In this document: in pieces, positions 12,201 through 25,853 of the stretch | How the letters are laid out: every line of letters starts with the position of its first letter | Position numbering within the stretch: the first letter of the stretch is position 1 | From: Orbilia blumenaviensis | Lineage: Eukaryota; Ascomycota; Orbiliomycetes; Orbiliales; Orbiliaceae | NCBI GenBank assembly: GCA_036872755.1 | Contig: JAVHNS010000007.1 | Span: 1,674,001 to 1,738,000, forward strand | DNA length: 64,000 nt | Reading direction: 5' to 3' | Program-made: the position numbers and the translations under genes | Notes under the pieces: generated by a model | The model's input: the letters and a program-made list of their open reading frames with translations, nothing else | Databases searched by the model: none | Told to the model about the DNA's origin: nothing

Positions 12201-15200
12201 GCGACGTCCCATGCAAGCTAGAATCGTCTTGTGTTGACTCTGGTGGTTGTTTCTCTACTTCAGTCTCGGCCTTGAGCTCTGTAGAATCCGCTTGATGCCC
12301 ACTATGCTCCGAAATGCTGTTTTGTCTGGAGTCCATGGGAGATCCTGAGGGTGCCTGCGTATTGTCCTCAACCACAGATGTCAAAACCTCCTGCGCAACT
12401 TCCGGACTCATCTGTGAAGATCTACGAACGCTCGTAGGCGAGCTTCCGGGCCCATCATCCATAATAACGGATTGTATAGATTCCTTATCCGCAGTAGTCG
12501 TAGACTCAGTATCCGTATGCACGGTACTAGAAGTCGAACTCCTATCCAAGAACAATTTTCTAAGCTGAGCAGTAGCCATCCTTGTAATATCCTTCTCGGA
12601 CGGGAAGAATTTCTCATAAAAGTCGGTGAATTCGTTATCCCAATCCGAAACTCGCTCTTGAAGCGCTCGCATAGCTCGGTTGAGTGGGATGACTTCGTAA
12701 TACCGGGAATTCGTGTATTTTTCTTGAAGTTTCGATACCAACCAATTTCGTTCTTCCTCTGCCCTTTTGAGAAGAGATTCAATCTCGGCTTTGCACGCCT
12801 CCAAGTTCTCAGCGGCGACGGCTTCAATATTGAGGCTATTCAGGCGGCAGGCGACAGAGTCCCAGTACTTGTTGATCTTACTTTCCATATTGAGATAAAT
12901 CTCATTCTTCATCTTGAGGTCAAGCTCCGGTTTCCAAGTAACCTTTGGTCGAGGAACAGTAACTTCCATCAAAGCAATAGGAGCCCAGTCGATCTTCACC
13001 GCATGGTCGTTCATCCCAAAATAACGGATATGGTCGCGGTGAAGATCGTGAATACACCCATCCTTCTGCGTTGTAAGCCCAACACTCCAGAAAGCAGTCT
13101 CAAAAAACTTCCCTAGAGAGTATCGCCATGTCGAGTCGCTCATACGAACAGGAGTTGTTGGCGTCTTGTCCACACATATTTTGCAGGTACTCCACATTAG
13201 GATGTCCTCGGGGTTATCGACTGGCGCTGGTGTTGGATAAGCCTCAACATGAACACTGATCCTGGCCTCTCCGTGTACATATGACCTGTGATGTTCCATC
13301 ATGGGCTTGCCACATCCTGTATCACAGAGATACTCTCTCGTGTGAATCAAATCGTGAACATACTGCCCAAGCGTGCAGTCCGCCTCCCGGAAATAATCTC
13401 TATCCCGAGTATACTCATCCTCGTCGTCTTGGTCGTTGTAGTACTCGAAGAGAATATTCTCGGGTCCACGACAGGGGATCGAAGTGTCCGTGCTTATCAT
13501 ACTGTACAGCATAACAATACGCTGATGCTCAAGCGGGTCAAACAAATCCTCGTTCTGCGCAAGATAGTTTTCCCATTGCTTCTTCTGAGTTTCGTAGATA
13601 AACAAGACTTTGTCGTACTCCGCCTCGTGAACAGCCCGGACTAATTCATTCATCTTGCGGCTCTTGCCGGCAACCTGTCCATGTAACATCTCTGGAGTAA
13701 TCAGCTCGAAGGGTTCCTGCTCATCAGGAAATTCATTGTTCCTGTCAACATTCGACTCAGATCCGGTCAGTTGCTTGATCTGTCGTTTGAGGTATTCTAG
13801 GCGTCGCTCAAAATCGCGAGCTCTCATGAGAAGATGCGGTTGCGCGAATTTAATAAATGGCGAAACCGAAAGAATCTTATTCTCATGCTCTTTGACATAC
13901 TCGCTGTAGTAATTCGGAGCCGGGAGGTCTTCTGGGTAGTCTTCTGTTGACTCCGGAATGAGAGTGCCTGATTGCGTCATTCCCTTCGGCTTTTCATTTT
14001 CAACTGGACTATCATTTGTTTGAGTTCCCTCGGGCTTCGGTTCTTCGTTCTCTTTGAGGCTCGCCTTTTCATCAGTGATGGTAGCTGGTTCTTCCGAAAG
14101 CTGAGGAGCGACTATATTGCCGTTAACCTTTGGTTCAGCGACAAAATCGGCGCAGACCGCCGTATCTGCGTTCAACTTCAAACTTTCAGCCAACCTATCT
14201 GGCCTCAACGTCCCGCTTCGCTCCAGGGAACCCTCAACAACAGAATCTGGAATGATAGCCCCTTCCTCCTCTAACAAAGTTGTCTCCAACTTCATATTAT
14301 AAACCGCGTAAACCATAAACTCCGTAATCCTCTTGATCTTTGCCAAAGTCGATGCATCCGCACCCCTAAGAACAATAGTACACCCAAGATCGCTCTTACA
14401 ACCTGAAAAATACATATAAGTCCTTCGATTTGTAGCCGTAGAGATATCCTTGTGGGCATAGGTTTTAACGTCGAACGATAGACATTTTCCGACACGGTGG
14501 GACCTGAATGTGGTTTCCTCTGCTGACATGATTATATCCGCTTGTGCGCATCGAGCGACGGCTTCGATAACGGTTGGTTTGACTCGCATGGCTACAGCGA
14601 TGTTCTGCCCTTTGAGATACTCGAGGGCTAACCCGCTAACATCTCTTTCCACAAGCACGATGCTCGGGTTCAATGAAAGAATTCTGTTAACCATTGCCTT
14701 TAAGTAATCTTTTTCTTGGGCGATCACAGGCTCAAGACTCATAAAATGAGCTTGGTGCCGATGGTACTCAACAGGGAACGCAACAACTACAATTCTTGGG
14801 TTTGAGATGGATCTTCGCATCGACTTCAAGGCCAGATTTTTTGTGAAGACGACACCGCTTACATAGTGAGTATCGCTCGGTTTCCCACCTGGGATCCTCT
14901 TGATTTTGCAGAAATGCCTTAAGTCGATGGGCTCGCCATTTCGAACATCCGGCTTGACTTCATCCGTACATTTGGTGATAGCAGGAAGCAACGCATTTTC
15001 CCACGCTTTGATGTTGTCGATTTTCGCGGCGACAAGCATCTGGTGGAGTAGTCGTTTAACATGCTGGATAGAAGCCGGGTTTAACTCGACTTTAGGCTTC
15101 AACTGCTTCACAAACCCGTAGTCAAAAGGGATATTGCCCAGAAGGGCACCAAAAGAGTTTCTACTACCGGGGGTAAGCAGAGACTTGTGGCTTGACTTTT

Positions 15201-17906
15201 GAAGAAGTGCAAGATAATTCTGCGAGACGACGGGGGTCTGTGGGCCCATGCTATAGCCAGATTTGCGTCTCCGATGTCCTTGGAATTGAACTTGTGATGG
15301 GGTGGGTCCGCCGTGCATTCGAGAGCTAGAAGGCGGCAAAACGGCAGATATTGAAACAGTTTTCTTATGTCGGGTTGGTGGTCTGATAGACTTGACTTCT
15401 CCAGGGGTCCCAGGAGTGTCCGTTTGTAAGGCTGCCAGAGCATTGGCATTCATGGCAATCTGTTTCATCATGTCATCCTCTTGAGGGCTCTGGAATTTTG
15501 GTGCGATAGTAGCAAATATTCCCATAGGCTCATCCTCGCCATCGGCATCTTCATCGCTCATATACGGGGCAAGTTCAGGATCAATGATACTGTCTTTCGC
15601 AACATGATGTTTGAATATGTCGTTTGATGGGCCCTGGAAAGGAGCTCGATGGTCTTCGGAAGCATTTGACTCGGGACTTGGAACTTGGCCAAAGATAGAC
15701 CATCTGTTCACCGACTTCGAGTGCTGACTTCGGCTGATAGGGGTTCCAGGAGCTTGGACTTGTTGAAAAAGGTTGTATGAACTGACAGGCCTTCGCATAG
15801 ATCGCGCACTACTAGGGCGACTTGGGGTCAGTGCTCCTGAATCATAGTCCAGGGCAGCTCCTTGCTTTGTGCCAATTCTGTTCGGCCTCTTCCTTGGTGT
15901 CGTAGTCTGAGGATCAAATACTCCGGATTTTGGACGACCACCCTTTGGTGTTTTTGGCGTGTTGCCCGAAGGAACTCGACGGCTGGGCTTGAATGAGTAA
16001 TTTGCTTCGGTGCCGGAGCTATCGCCATCTTGATAGTTCTCAAGGATCCGAAGGCACCGGTCAGTGCAAACCCTCATGCTGCCGCTGTGGCCGAATTTGT
16101 CACCGTCAACAAGGGTGGTGCATCTCGAGCAGAATATCTGCCCACAGGTTCCTGATATCACATTTTAGTATCTTCTGATAGCTATCTGATGGGTTGTTTA
16201 GAGGGATTTTGCTTACGACAATGATGTTTTCGCCTAAAGGTGGTGAAAGGCCTTTGGCATGTGAAGCATTCCTTGCAGTTTTCGTCTTTCATCCAGAAGT
16301 CTCTTGACAGACCCTTGCCTAGCCGGAGCTGGCGGAGGGTTGCACCGACTTTATCTTCATCCGGGATCAGTTTGGAGGATGCCTGAGAACTACTTTGGAG
16401 AGCGTCGTTTCTGACGGCTCGGGACATCTCTACAGTCCCCTGATCCCCTCTACCGGTTGTAGTAGCTCCGGTTGCGACGGAGGAAGAAGATGAACCCCGT
16501 TGAAGTAGGGTATGCTGGGAAGTGGTTTTTAGTCTCGGTTTTCTGATTCGGACAGTTTCATCGGGGTCTAAGATGGCTGCTTCGAGTAGGCTACTGGCAC
16601 TTGGCTGAGTTTGCATATCGGTGTCTTTGGCAACATAGATTTCTTCCTGTGGAGCCTCTTCTGCGACGAGGAGGGGTGATTTCAAGGATGGATGATGAGG
16701 AAGAGGTTCGACAATGGCATCTCTGCCCAGCAGATCATCTGTTGGGAGCTCCATTGTTTTATCGATGGAAGCCCGGTATTGATGTCGGGAGGCGCTTGGT
16801 GAAAAGTTTGGACCAGTAGGAGATTGTATTGCTGAGGTTGATGTCGATGTTCTGCGAGTTTCCTTTGCAGAGATGCTAGTGGTGTTCGATGTCATAACCT
16901 CAGCTTTGGTTACAGCTGGCTCCAGATTCTTATCATTCAGCGCCTTCCCCAACCCCGAGACTTTCCCCAGATAACCACCCATTTCAATAACAGCATCTTC
17001 GTCATCAGTCGATATCTCACTCGCCTTATCATCGTTATCTAGGTCATTATCCTCCTCAACGTTATCTAAGTCAGCATCAACAGCCCTATTCCCGAGCGGG
17101 TCGTACTGTCCAGATGCCACGCTCATCAAGCTCTCTCGTCGAGAATGGCCCTGTCGGTTTTGCGTATCTGCCAAAATAGCAGATCCTTCGTTTAGCGACG
17201 TTGCAAAGGAGCCGTACTCCTGCTCGTCCCCGAATTCGACCTGAGAATCCGCACCCTCAAACGGAGCCTGTGACTGATAGGGAGTCCCGGTCCGCGGGAA
17301 GTTGGCTGATGCCGGTGTCCTCTGTCCTGTCGATGCCAGCGACCTAGTACTGTTAGCCCGACTAAGGTCGCTATACAGCTTTTCTCGAGCCGGACGACCC
17401 CGCTCCTCAGGTTGGGGTGTCCTCGTCGCCGCCCGTTCGATCATAGTCGTCTTCCGGGTCGGCCCTTTGATCGGGGAGATGAGTTCCTGAAACGGACTCA
17501 TGGGGCTTTGTTCTGTAAGTTTCGATGGGTATGAAGAGGCGGTCGGAGATGCCAGCTGTGGCAGATCACTGGCACTAGCTTCGATATGTGAATAGCCAGA
17601 CCGAATACTCGCAGAATCGTCGTTCTTGCCAGTATACTCGGATCTAGGTTTCCTTGAAGAGGAATCCGGGCTGTCCTTATTGCTCCCGACAACGCCCTTG
17701 ACTAGACTATATATTCGATTCAGACTTGTCTGCTCAGGAACGACAGACTTCTTTCGGGCAGGAGCAAGGGAGAAGCTCGTCAGGGTGGGAGAGTTCGCGG
17801 CGACGGCATGGATGTCATCGAGAACGGCAGGGTCTATCGGCTGAGAGGGAGTGAGGACGGAAGATATACTGTCCAGCGACGGTCGACGCTGGCTAGTACG
17901 TTCCAT
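9279..17906 (-). CDS. fab1: 1-phosphatidylinositol-3-phosphate 5-kinase (Fab1/PIKfyve)
   Basis: Five exons on the minus strand: 17906-16217, 16151-10186, 10090-9838, 9687-9531 and 9396-9279, giving 2727 aa. The enzyme makes PI(3,5)P2 from PI3P on endosome and vacuole membranes. In order: a disordered Ser/Thr/Pro-rich N-terminus; a FYVE zinc finger at about 540-600 with RRKHHCRTCG and further Cys pairs; a CCT/TCP1-like chaperonin domain at about 920-1210; a long acidic, low-complexity linker; and a C-terminal PIP-kinase domain at about 2390-2715. The kinase shows the ATP lysine in ILKQL (K2481), FDLKGS (about 2554) and [10 protein letters not shown] (about 2616). The last exon joins in phase to give CWRQPRVTW, then an alanine-rich end. 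The first intron splits the FYVE signature between HHC and the next Arg codon. Vac14 and Fig4 are the usual partners but are not in this window. Identity is secure; exact exon ends are inferred. Confidence 0.95.
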
Positions 17907-19672
17907 ATTGTTCTATAATCGGGCAGGGAAGCGGGCCAGGCAAGTTCCACAGAGTCAGTCCACCAGCTGCTTAGCGTAACTCGGGATCGGGACGAGCGAG
18001 CAGGGCCCTACAGAGAATTGAACAAGAAAATCGGGTGTGTGTGGTGTGTGTGTGTGTACAGCTGCAGAGTATTTGAAAAAGGGAAAGATCGCAGTAGACG
18101 TTTTTGAGGGATAAAGCTAACCCTGACCTAACGCACTGGCTTCACGGGATTTCATCGGTTTTGAAGACATGGAATGTTGGAAGCTATCACAAGGGTGGGC
18201 GCAGAGCGGTGATGACGAGGTGGGACTTCTGCTTCTGCCTCCTCTAGTGCAGTGGCAACAGAAAGATGTAGCCGCAGGAGCAGAGACGGGCCAACCATGT
18301 ATTATTGTCAGAAAGGATGGAAACAAGGCGAACCAGTAGGAAACTTCTGCGATATTGAAACTACGCTACTTCGTATTGGGAGGAATAGTCTAGATTAGAT
18401 GGGATGGATGTATTTTGAGGTTTGAAGTCGGGAATGTATTGTATGTAAATGGAGGAGGATTAGTTGATGGTTGTTTGTTTCAAGATACAAGCGAGGGGTC
18501 CGGAGCTTGCCAGCTGCCATATGCCAGCTGCTCGGTAACAATTTAAATTGCTGACGACACTGCACGTACTGGTCAAGAGGTCTTGGCGGGGCATCTTCAT
18601 CCATCCAAACAAGCAATCCGGTCGGTTAGTGCACACCCCGCCAACAAACCAGGCCAGCCCACCATCCCACCAATAGGCTATCATCATCAGCAGCAGGAGC
18701 AGCAGCAGCAGTAACATGGACATGGGCCACTGCACTAGCACTGCATGGCTAACTGGTAGATGTATAATTACCATGGATTTCGGTAACTACCTACCTACCC
18801 AGTCACTAACTCAAGTACCTACTTAAGCAAGTTTATTAAGTAAGCATGGGGATTAATGCAGGTAGCAAACTGCACAGCGCTGCACGGCACTGTACCGTAC
18901 CTGAATTGAATTGAATTGAATTGTATCAGGCCTGAGCAGTGCAGAAATACCTCATATGCACCTGGGCATGTATGGAGGTGCATCTTAGAGCTAGTTAAGA
19001 GCTTAGAGCTTAGTTGATCCCGACCGCAACGAAAGTACCCTTAAGGATCGTGTCGCCGTGGTACCTGGGTACTTACTACCCAGCAAGTACACCGCGGAAT
19101 GACTTTTAGACAACACGTCAGTACTGGTATCATCATACCTAGATGAGCATCGGATCAGCTACTACCTACCTTGTACTATGAAACCATAGGTAGGAGGTAT
19201 TTTGTGTACAATTGTATCAATTGCATGACGCGGCATATCTGTCGGATCAGTACAACCGCCGGCCGTTATGACATCACCATGCCAGTCAGTCTGTCAGTCT
19301 GCAGCCTGTCGGTCCGTCATAGTCGGTTAGTCGCCCAGGCTTTTTGTCTGTAACCCGCCGAAGCGAGACCAGACCCGGTCGGGTTGCCATTTCTAATTAG
19401 TCAATTAATTACGCCGGGGGCAGCCGCGTCGCGCGTCTTCCACGCTATCATGAGTAAATTTCCAACAGCCACGAAGGGATGGACAGGCACAGCTGCTGCT
19501 GCTGCTGCTGGGCTAATAGGTATTACCTTAGCTAGTCTTCTTGAGTTGACCGCATCCTAGACCCAATCTACATCCATGATGAATTCGACTCTCCCTCATC
19601 CTTCTCCTACTATATTATTATCATTATCATCATCACCATCTCATCTCACCTCCCCGACACCACCCTACCACG
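17907..19672. promoter_or_regulatory. Divergent intergenic region, FAB1 / TPP1-like gene
   Basis: A 1.8-kb divergent promoter region with no supported gene. It holds short GT and CAG/CTG runs (GT near 18037-18058, CAG near 18690-18715, GCT at 19492-19511), repeated GTACCTAC/ACCTACC motifs and several TTGAATTGAA-type repeats near 18900. No TATA box or binding site can be assigned with confidence. Confidence 0.5.
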
Positions 19673-22600
19673 ATGAATCCCCTTCGCGAATGGATCGAAC
19701 CAGATCTCAAAGCTGAGCTCGAACGACTCGACGAAGCTCGTCGCCAGGTTCGGGAACAGAGGAACCTCACCCAATTCAACAGGACTCGCGAGATCCGCAA
19801 ATACTCCAAGCTAAAGGCAGAAGCTAAAGCTCGGTACTTCGCTGAAGTGAAGGCCAAACGAAAGCCTTGCCCGGTCCTTGAATCCGTACCGAAATCCGAA
19901 CATTGCAAGCAGTCTTACCATAAAACTCTTGTCAAACCGATAGACTGGACACCTCCCACGCATATTCAGTCTCCGGTTAGGGACACGAAACACAACGTCC
20001 AGATCATTCAAGTACGAACTCGCCTATCTGCCTATCTATAAACAAAATTAAAAAAAAAAAAAAGAAAGGAGAAAAAAATCGAAATCGTCAGATCGTCGAC
20101 TCTTTGCTGACGAAAATATTCCCTAACAGTTAACTTCTGAGGTTATCGCTGGAAAACCTTTCAATGCCATTGTTAGTGATGGCAATGTCTCGATTCCGAC
20201 TCTTTTTAAACCCTGCAATGGCTTGTATAGCTATGCAAGCTCCATCCGGGAGGGAACAATCATCCAAATCACACGATATATATTCCGATTTCCAGGATCC
20301 TGTTCGAAAAGCTGGGAAGAAGGCCTCACCAGAAATGACCAACTAAAGCTCTCTAGAAGTACCAACCGGAAGCCTAAGCGGCCTAAGAGCTTGAAGTACC
20401 CGTCCATTGCCGCCTCGATAGGTGAATACCGACCCGAGAACAACTTTCTCCCAGCAGATGGGCTACTCCTCGAGGTTGATATCTCAAAAGTTCTCCAAAC
20501 AAAGGCTCTCTGCTCTCAAGCCCCACCTTCGCTCGAAGAGAACTGGGAGCTTATGGATATTGTGAACCAATTCCCAGTCCTACCTATTCGAATACCTGGT
20601 TTGGACCTCTGGTGCACGGAAATAATCGCAAAACTTGCCAGAATATGGTATATCGAAAGGGCCTGGCAAAGGTTTTCGCAGTCTATGAGCCATATGGGAT
20701 TTCGTGAGGTTCAGGATATCAAGTCCACTTTTTTACAACTATTCCAAGCCAACGATAAGACGATGGCGCGAGTTGTGAAAAGGGCACGGAGGAATGTCTT
20801 TGAATCCATGTACTGTAAGGAGGGGTCAATCGGATCACTTTTCGACATACGACTGGCCTACAAGAACCTTCAGTCGTTGTTAAAAAATGAACCGCAGAGT
20901 CTTGAACCTTCTCAATACAGCCATGGTTTCTCGGCCACCCAACAAAGAACGAAAGAAGGCCGAGTAGGCAACTTCCAATCCGATGATGAAATGTTAGGCA
21001 CCCAATTCGCAACTCAATTCCCACCTTCAAGCTCCAAACGTGGGAAAGAAGTCGGAAGCACGCCAGGTCTAGAAAAGAGGATAGCACGATTCCAATATGA
21101 CCTCGACCCAGTGGAATACGAGAACTTCAATGAAATCGTCCGGACACTCTATTCAAAGGCATCGGACAGCGAATTCAATTACCGGGCAGGGGTAACTATT
21201 GTATATGGGCACATCTCAGACTTCTACGCAGCTAAAATTCTAGCGAAAGTCGCGATAGCTCAGGTTAAGCCCCAAAAGTTGATTGTTCAACGTCGGCGTC
21301 CTATTGGGACTACAAGAGAAATAAAGATCAAGAAGGAACTTGTCCGGGAGGTAGAACCGCCTGAAAAACCCCCGTCGCCACCTAAAATACCCATAGTGCC
21401 GCCTAAAAAAACGATCAGGCCTGAGTCAAGCCGCAAAGAAACCAAGGTCCTGCCACCACAAGCGAGACCAGGAGGTCGCGAACAACTTGAAGCGGCGTTG
21501 GCCCGGGTCAAGAAGGCGACTCTGGCCGCTGAACAAGCACACGGTACCCAGCGGAGCACCACCCTCGAAGCTCCAAGGAACCCATCGCCGTATGATACTC
21601 CTGCTATCCCACTACCTCATGCAGATGCACACAACAAGCATTCTCAAAAAGTGGTGAGGAAGACGAGCACAAATTCTTTTAGCGGCCAGGAGCATACGAA
21701 GGCCCCGGCTACAAGGCCCTCTGCCCCTCTTCCTGCTGGAGATCCGATGGAGGGTGTTATCACCGAGCCTAAGCGACTAGAGACATCGAGAGAGCTGCAG
21801 AGCAATAGGAGTAAACCAAACATCCGACACTCGGTACCCATTCTATCCGAGGAGCTTGGAATCCAAGGTATAAAACCTTCACAGGATAAGTCTTACACTA
21901 AGCGTCAAGGCTCCGTGAGACCATCCCAGCCTGCAGTAGCAGCTGAACATCCTAGTCAAGCCCCAGCTCCACTAGTATCGAGATCGCCTATCGTTTTGAG
22001 TTCAACCCCACAATCTTCTCAGAGACCTGCGCCAAAACATCGTCTAGAAGAAACTGGAAAACCTCCTGTTCGGAAAACCTTGACCCAAAATGCTTCTAAA
22101 CCACCTGCCCCAGACACTGAACAGAATGTCCCTATTCCTGTCAAAGTCAAATTGGAAGGTGTTGAACCTCCATCTACTCAAGCCGAAAAGGAACCAGAGC
22201 GAGTTCACTCTGTCCCACAGCAAGCCCAACTTCAAGGGCGGACGTCGCGACTGCAAGCACAAGAAACATCGAACCCACCTTCCACGCAGTCCTCACCACA
22301 ACCACCTAAGTTCCCCGCCGCCATTAAGGTAGAGCCGTCCTATGCAGATTCTATTTCAACCAACCCCGAGGCCAGAGAGACGACATGCGTAGACAGTGAA
22401 ATATCAGTGCCAGTGGATCACCCAAATCTTTTAACCAAGCTTAACGAAATACTTCAGCATCTAATGAATGAAAAGGCACAGGATAAGGTAAAGTACCCCG
22501 CCCCCTGCGGCTAGCTGTTCATATTTGTCTAATAATGAAATGCTAGGTTTTACCTGAACGAACTAGGGTACCCGAAGATCAAGCGGAAGCGTTGTCGAAA

Positions 22601-23997
22601 CACAGTGGTAAGTTTCCCTAAAAATATATTTTACGAATATCGATATCTTATATTGACTTCAATAGCCCTCTGGCCACCCCCAAAACGAGAACTTCAAAAA
22701 CATATGCGAGCAGTGCCGAATTTCGAACCACGGGACGATGGTACTTGCACGTGGAGATACCCAGAGGACTTCGAGCCCTTCCATTCTACAATCGAGACTT
22801 CAACCCAGAAGAGCACAGATTTAAAACAGAAAAGAAAACAAAAGACGGCGGATAACCAACCTGAAGCCCCAGCAGCTCGTGAACAGCATGTATTTACACT
22901 CACAAACCAGACCGTACAAGAAGAAGATTCAGACGAACCGAAAATCGAATGGGCAGCCACGCCTCTTTCACAACTCAAGGACCCATTCGACCGCGAAAAC
23001 GAAGTCTTTGAAAATTCCGATGCAGATTCTTTTCTAGACGCTGATCCGCCTCCTGAGTCATCTATGCCAACGCCGGTGGCGTCGGAGTATGAGCGGACTC
23101 CGAGAAAAGCGCAAAAAGGGATTGGAAAGATTAGCACGCCGGTGTCTGCTTTGCGGAGGGCTGTGGTGGAGAAGTCTACGCCGCCGAAGAGAAGGGTTGT
23201 GGGGGTTCCGATGAGGCCTTCATCACCGGTTGAAGGTGATAGTTCGGTTGCTGTTAAACAGGAAGAGTTGCCTGCGACGGCTACACAAGGCAATGATTCT
23301 GATACGATGGCGGCAGAAGAAGCTGGAGCCGTGGTAGGGGAAAGGCCTAGAGATGGGGAGGACATTCAAGATGAAGGAGAGGTGGAATACTACGAAGATG
23401 CGGACGAAGAAGACGAAGGCGAAGAAGAAGAAAGTGAAGGAGAAGAGGAAAACGAAGTTCAAGTCTGCCAAACCCAATCTTCGCCCTACCGCCAACATAA
23501 AGCTCTACGACAAGAAACACCAACTACTCATGACCTCCACATGACACCAAGAGTACTTGCTTCATCTCCATTCGAAAGCCCCAGAACCCCACCACGTAGC
23601 TCACCGGGTATCAGTAAGCGGAAGGCAGATGAGATTTCCATCTCGCCTGCAAAAGCTGGATCTGCTGTTTCACCGATGATTCGTGGGCCTAAGCATATAA
23701 AGTTAGAGGAGGCTGCTAAGATCGGAGAAACTATTGTTAAGGTAAGCTTGTTTAGCTGGTTATTATTTTCAAACTTCATATTGCTAACTCGGCCTTTTTA
23801 TTATTATTTTTTTTTACATATAGCGGGCCAAAGCCGCAATCGCTAGTAGTAAGGAGGCTGTGCGCCAGGACCTTAACATTTCACAGGCAGATCTTGCGAA
23901 TAGGACGCCGGGGGATATCAGGGAGTTGATGGCTCAGCTGGAAATGCAACGGGATGCACACTTTAATGGTCCTTCCTCGGATGATTCGTCGGACTGA
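19673..23997 (+). CDS. Shelterin TPP1/Est3-like OB-fold protein (Tpz1-like), candidate
   Basis: Five exons: 19673-20011, 20130-22487, 22547-22607, 22666-23741 and 23824-23997, giving 1335 aa. The extreme N-terminus (LREWIEPDL) followed, across the first intron, by QIIQLTSEVIAG, AIVSDGNVSIPT and YASSIREGTIIQITRYIF looks like the TPP1/Est3 OB fold. In that family a leading (L)xxWI segment precedes a (V/A)xVSDGxxxI strand and a strand ending in (I/L)xxG. In the known family the protein bridges telomerase and other telomere proteins at chromosome ends. The rest is mostly disordered: Pro/Lys/Gln-rich at about 390-780, then acidic with a Glu/Asp run near 1060, ending in a short helical segment. Starts and splice phases are consistent throughout. 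It may instead be an unrelated OB-fold protein; only a profile comparison would settle this. Confidence 0.5.
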
Positions 23998-24640
23998 TCT
24001 CTCTGAGGGTGATGGTTGGTGATGCGGATTTTCTCTTCTAGCTTCTTGAGGCTCTATTGTTACGAGACCACGCCGTACTTACTTTTGGCATTTACATCGG
24101 CGTTCTCAGGATCACCCATAATTCCTTTAATTCTATTTCCTTCGTTTTTAATGTTGGATACCCCGTTTTGCATAACATTCTGCATTTGTGGGGGGCCTTG
24201 AGCGGTTTCACCCGCCTCTCTCAAGCGTTTTCTAGTTAAATAGGAAACGTACTTTGTATATTCATTCTTCTGGGGCGGAAATATTTAAATGGAGAGGTTA
24301 TACATTCCGTTTATTGATTAAGTGTTTAATATGCTGTAGAAGTTACGCTAGGCTAGGGGTCTATAGATATAAACAGACTACAACCTGATGTCCTAAGGTC
24401 ATCGTTGGCTGACCGTGACTTTGGTGAGAGTTCGGAAACTGCGTTGCCCCCACCAAAAAATACCACACCAAATCTTCAACCTTCCTAACATCCAAGACTC
24501 ACGATAATATACCTACCCAGAAGCTACCAGCTTCAAACCTTCGAAGCTAAAAGGAAACAGCTCGATTACAGCCTACATCCCATCGCTTCTACTCCACTCG
24601 GGTACTTTACAAAAGAAAAAAAGAAAAAAGAAAAAAAGCA
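23998..24640. other. Intergenic region
   Basis: A 643-bp gap between two genes on the same strand. It serves as 3' flank of the TPP1-like gene and promoter of NAA38. The short open frame near 24016-24239 has no recognisable features. The 40 bases before the NAA38 start are an A-rich leader. Confidence 0.6.
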
Positions 24641-25041
24641 ATGGAGTCTACCGGCGTCCTTCCAGACGCCCTCCTCCACTCCTTCATAACCAAAACCCTC
24701 CGAGTAACAACCAACGATACTCGAATGTTTGTTGGAGAGCTGAAGTGTACTGATCGCGTATGTAACCACTCCCCGTTATAAACGCTCTTCATAAATATCA
24801 CATGCTAATTATAAGAGAGGGTGTGTGTGTGCAGGATGCGAATCTAATACTAGCACGAACGCACGAATACAGACTTCCAAAGTTTAAACTTGAGGATGCG
24901 GGGAGGAAGGTAGATTTGACGTCGAGGTATTTGGGGTTGGTGGTTGTTATGGGGGTTGATATTCGGAGGATTGAGCTTGAGGAGTTTGGAGGAGGTGGGG
25001 GGAGTAGTGTGGCGGTTGGGGGGGATGGGATGGAGGTGTGA
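24641..25041 (+). CDS. naa38: N-alpha-acetyltransferase 38, NatC auxiliary subunit (Mak31-like, LSM fold)
   Basis: Two exons, 24641-24757 and 24835-25041, joined in phase to give 107 aa. The protein is a small Sm/LSM fold: TLRVTTNDTRMFVGELKCTD forms Sm1, with the usual D-x-R-x-F/x-G pattern, and RYLGLVVVMGVDIRRIELE forms the Sm2-like strand. That combination, with DANLILARTHEYR between, matches Naa38/LSMD1. Naa38 binds Naa35 and Naa30 in the cytosolic NatC complex, which acetylates N-terminal Met-Leu/Ile/Phe. The C-terminus is a Gly/Val tail. The intron has CTAAT and a GCAG acceptor. The gene converges on RPS11. Confidence 0.85.
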
Positions 25042-25853
25042 TATATATCGGTAGTGCTGCTGCTGCTGCTACGTATCGGATTTTGGTATATCTTGTTGGC
25101 GTTCTTTTAATTTATTTATGGGGGACTACACCAGGCCGGGGTTTTTTTATAGACGCTTTAATGATACCCTTATCTTGTCGCCGTTCTTAAATGTTTAGGT
25201 ACTACGAATATTGTTCACGGAAAAAGTACGACGACTACACCCAGTTGTCTTGTAATGAATAAACGGCCAAGCACACCCGTCACGTCTACAGCTTCAGAGA
25301 GCACACACACACACACACACACAAAGAGAGGTAAGTATGATTGTTTGCTGATATAATAATCCTGCTAAAACAAACACACACGAGAGGTTCTATCAAAAAC
25401 AAAGTTGGAAAAAACCCCACAGCCTCCCGTTTTATTTCAAGCAGAACCAAGTATGAAAAGCCTTCTTGGTTTCTTTTTTTCCGTCCCGACATGAAGAGAG
25501 AGAAAAAAACACCTCTGGTATCGTAACAAAGGGCGTGAAAAAAAATGTGTGGTTTTCTTCGTCATGGTGGGTGATGTTGATCATGTCGACGGTGATAATG
25601 GTGACGGTGGTATTGATGATGGCGATGATGATGATGGGTATGGACAAAGCGTGAGTGAGAGAGACTGAGACTGAGGGCGTAAAAAAAGGTGGTAGTAAGA
25701 TATATATTACGAGTAAAAAGGACAAAGAAGAAAGCGTAAGAAAAAGGTTCTCGACGACGCCATTAAATGTAACAGTGTAACAGAATTCCCATAAAAGTTA
25801 TAGTTTCAAAAAAAAAACAAAAGGATGAATGGCTTTTGGTTTTTTTTTTTCGT
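25042..25853. other. Convergent 3' intergenic region with CA microsatellite
   Basis: This lies between the 3' ends of NAA38 and RPS11. A CA dinucleotide run occupies about 25302-25323, followed by A-rich and GAT-rich sequence (GATGATGGTGATGG-like near 25600). No gene is supported. Confidence 0.6.
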
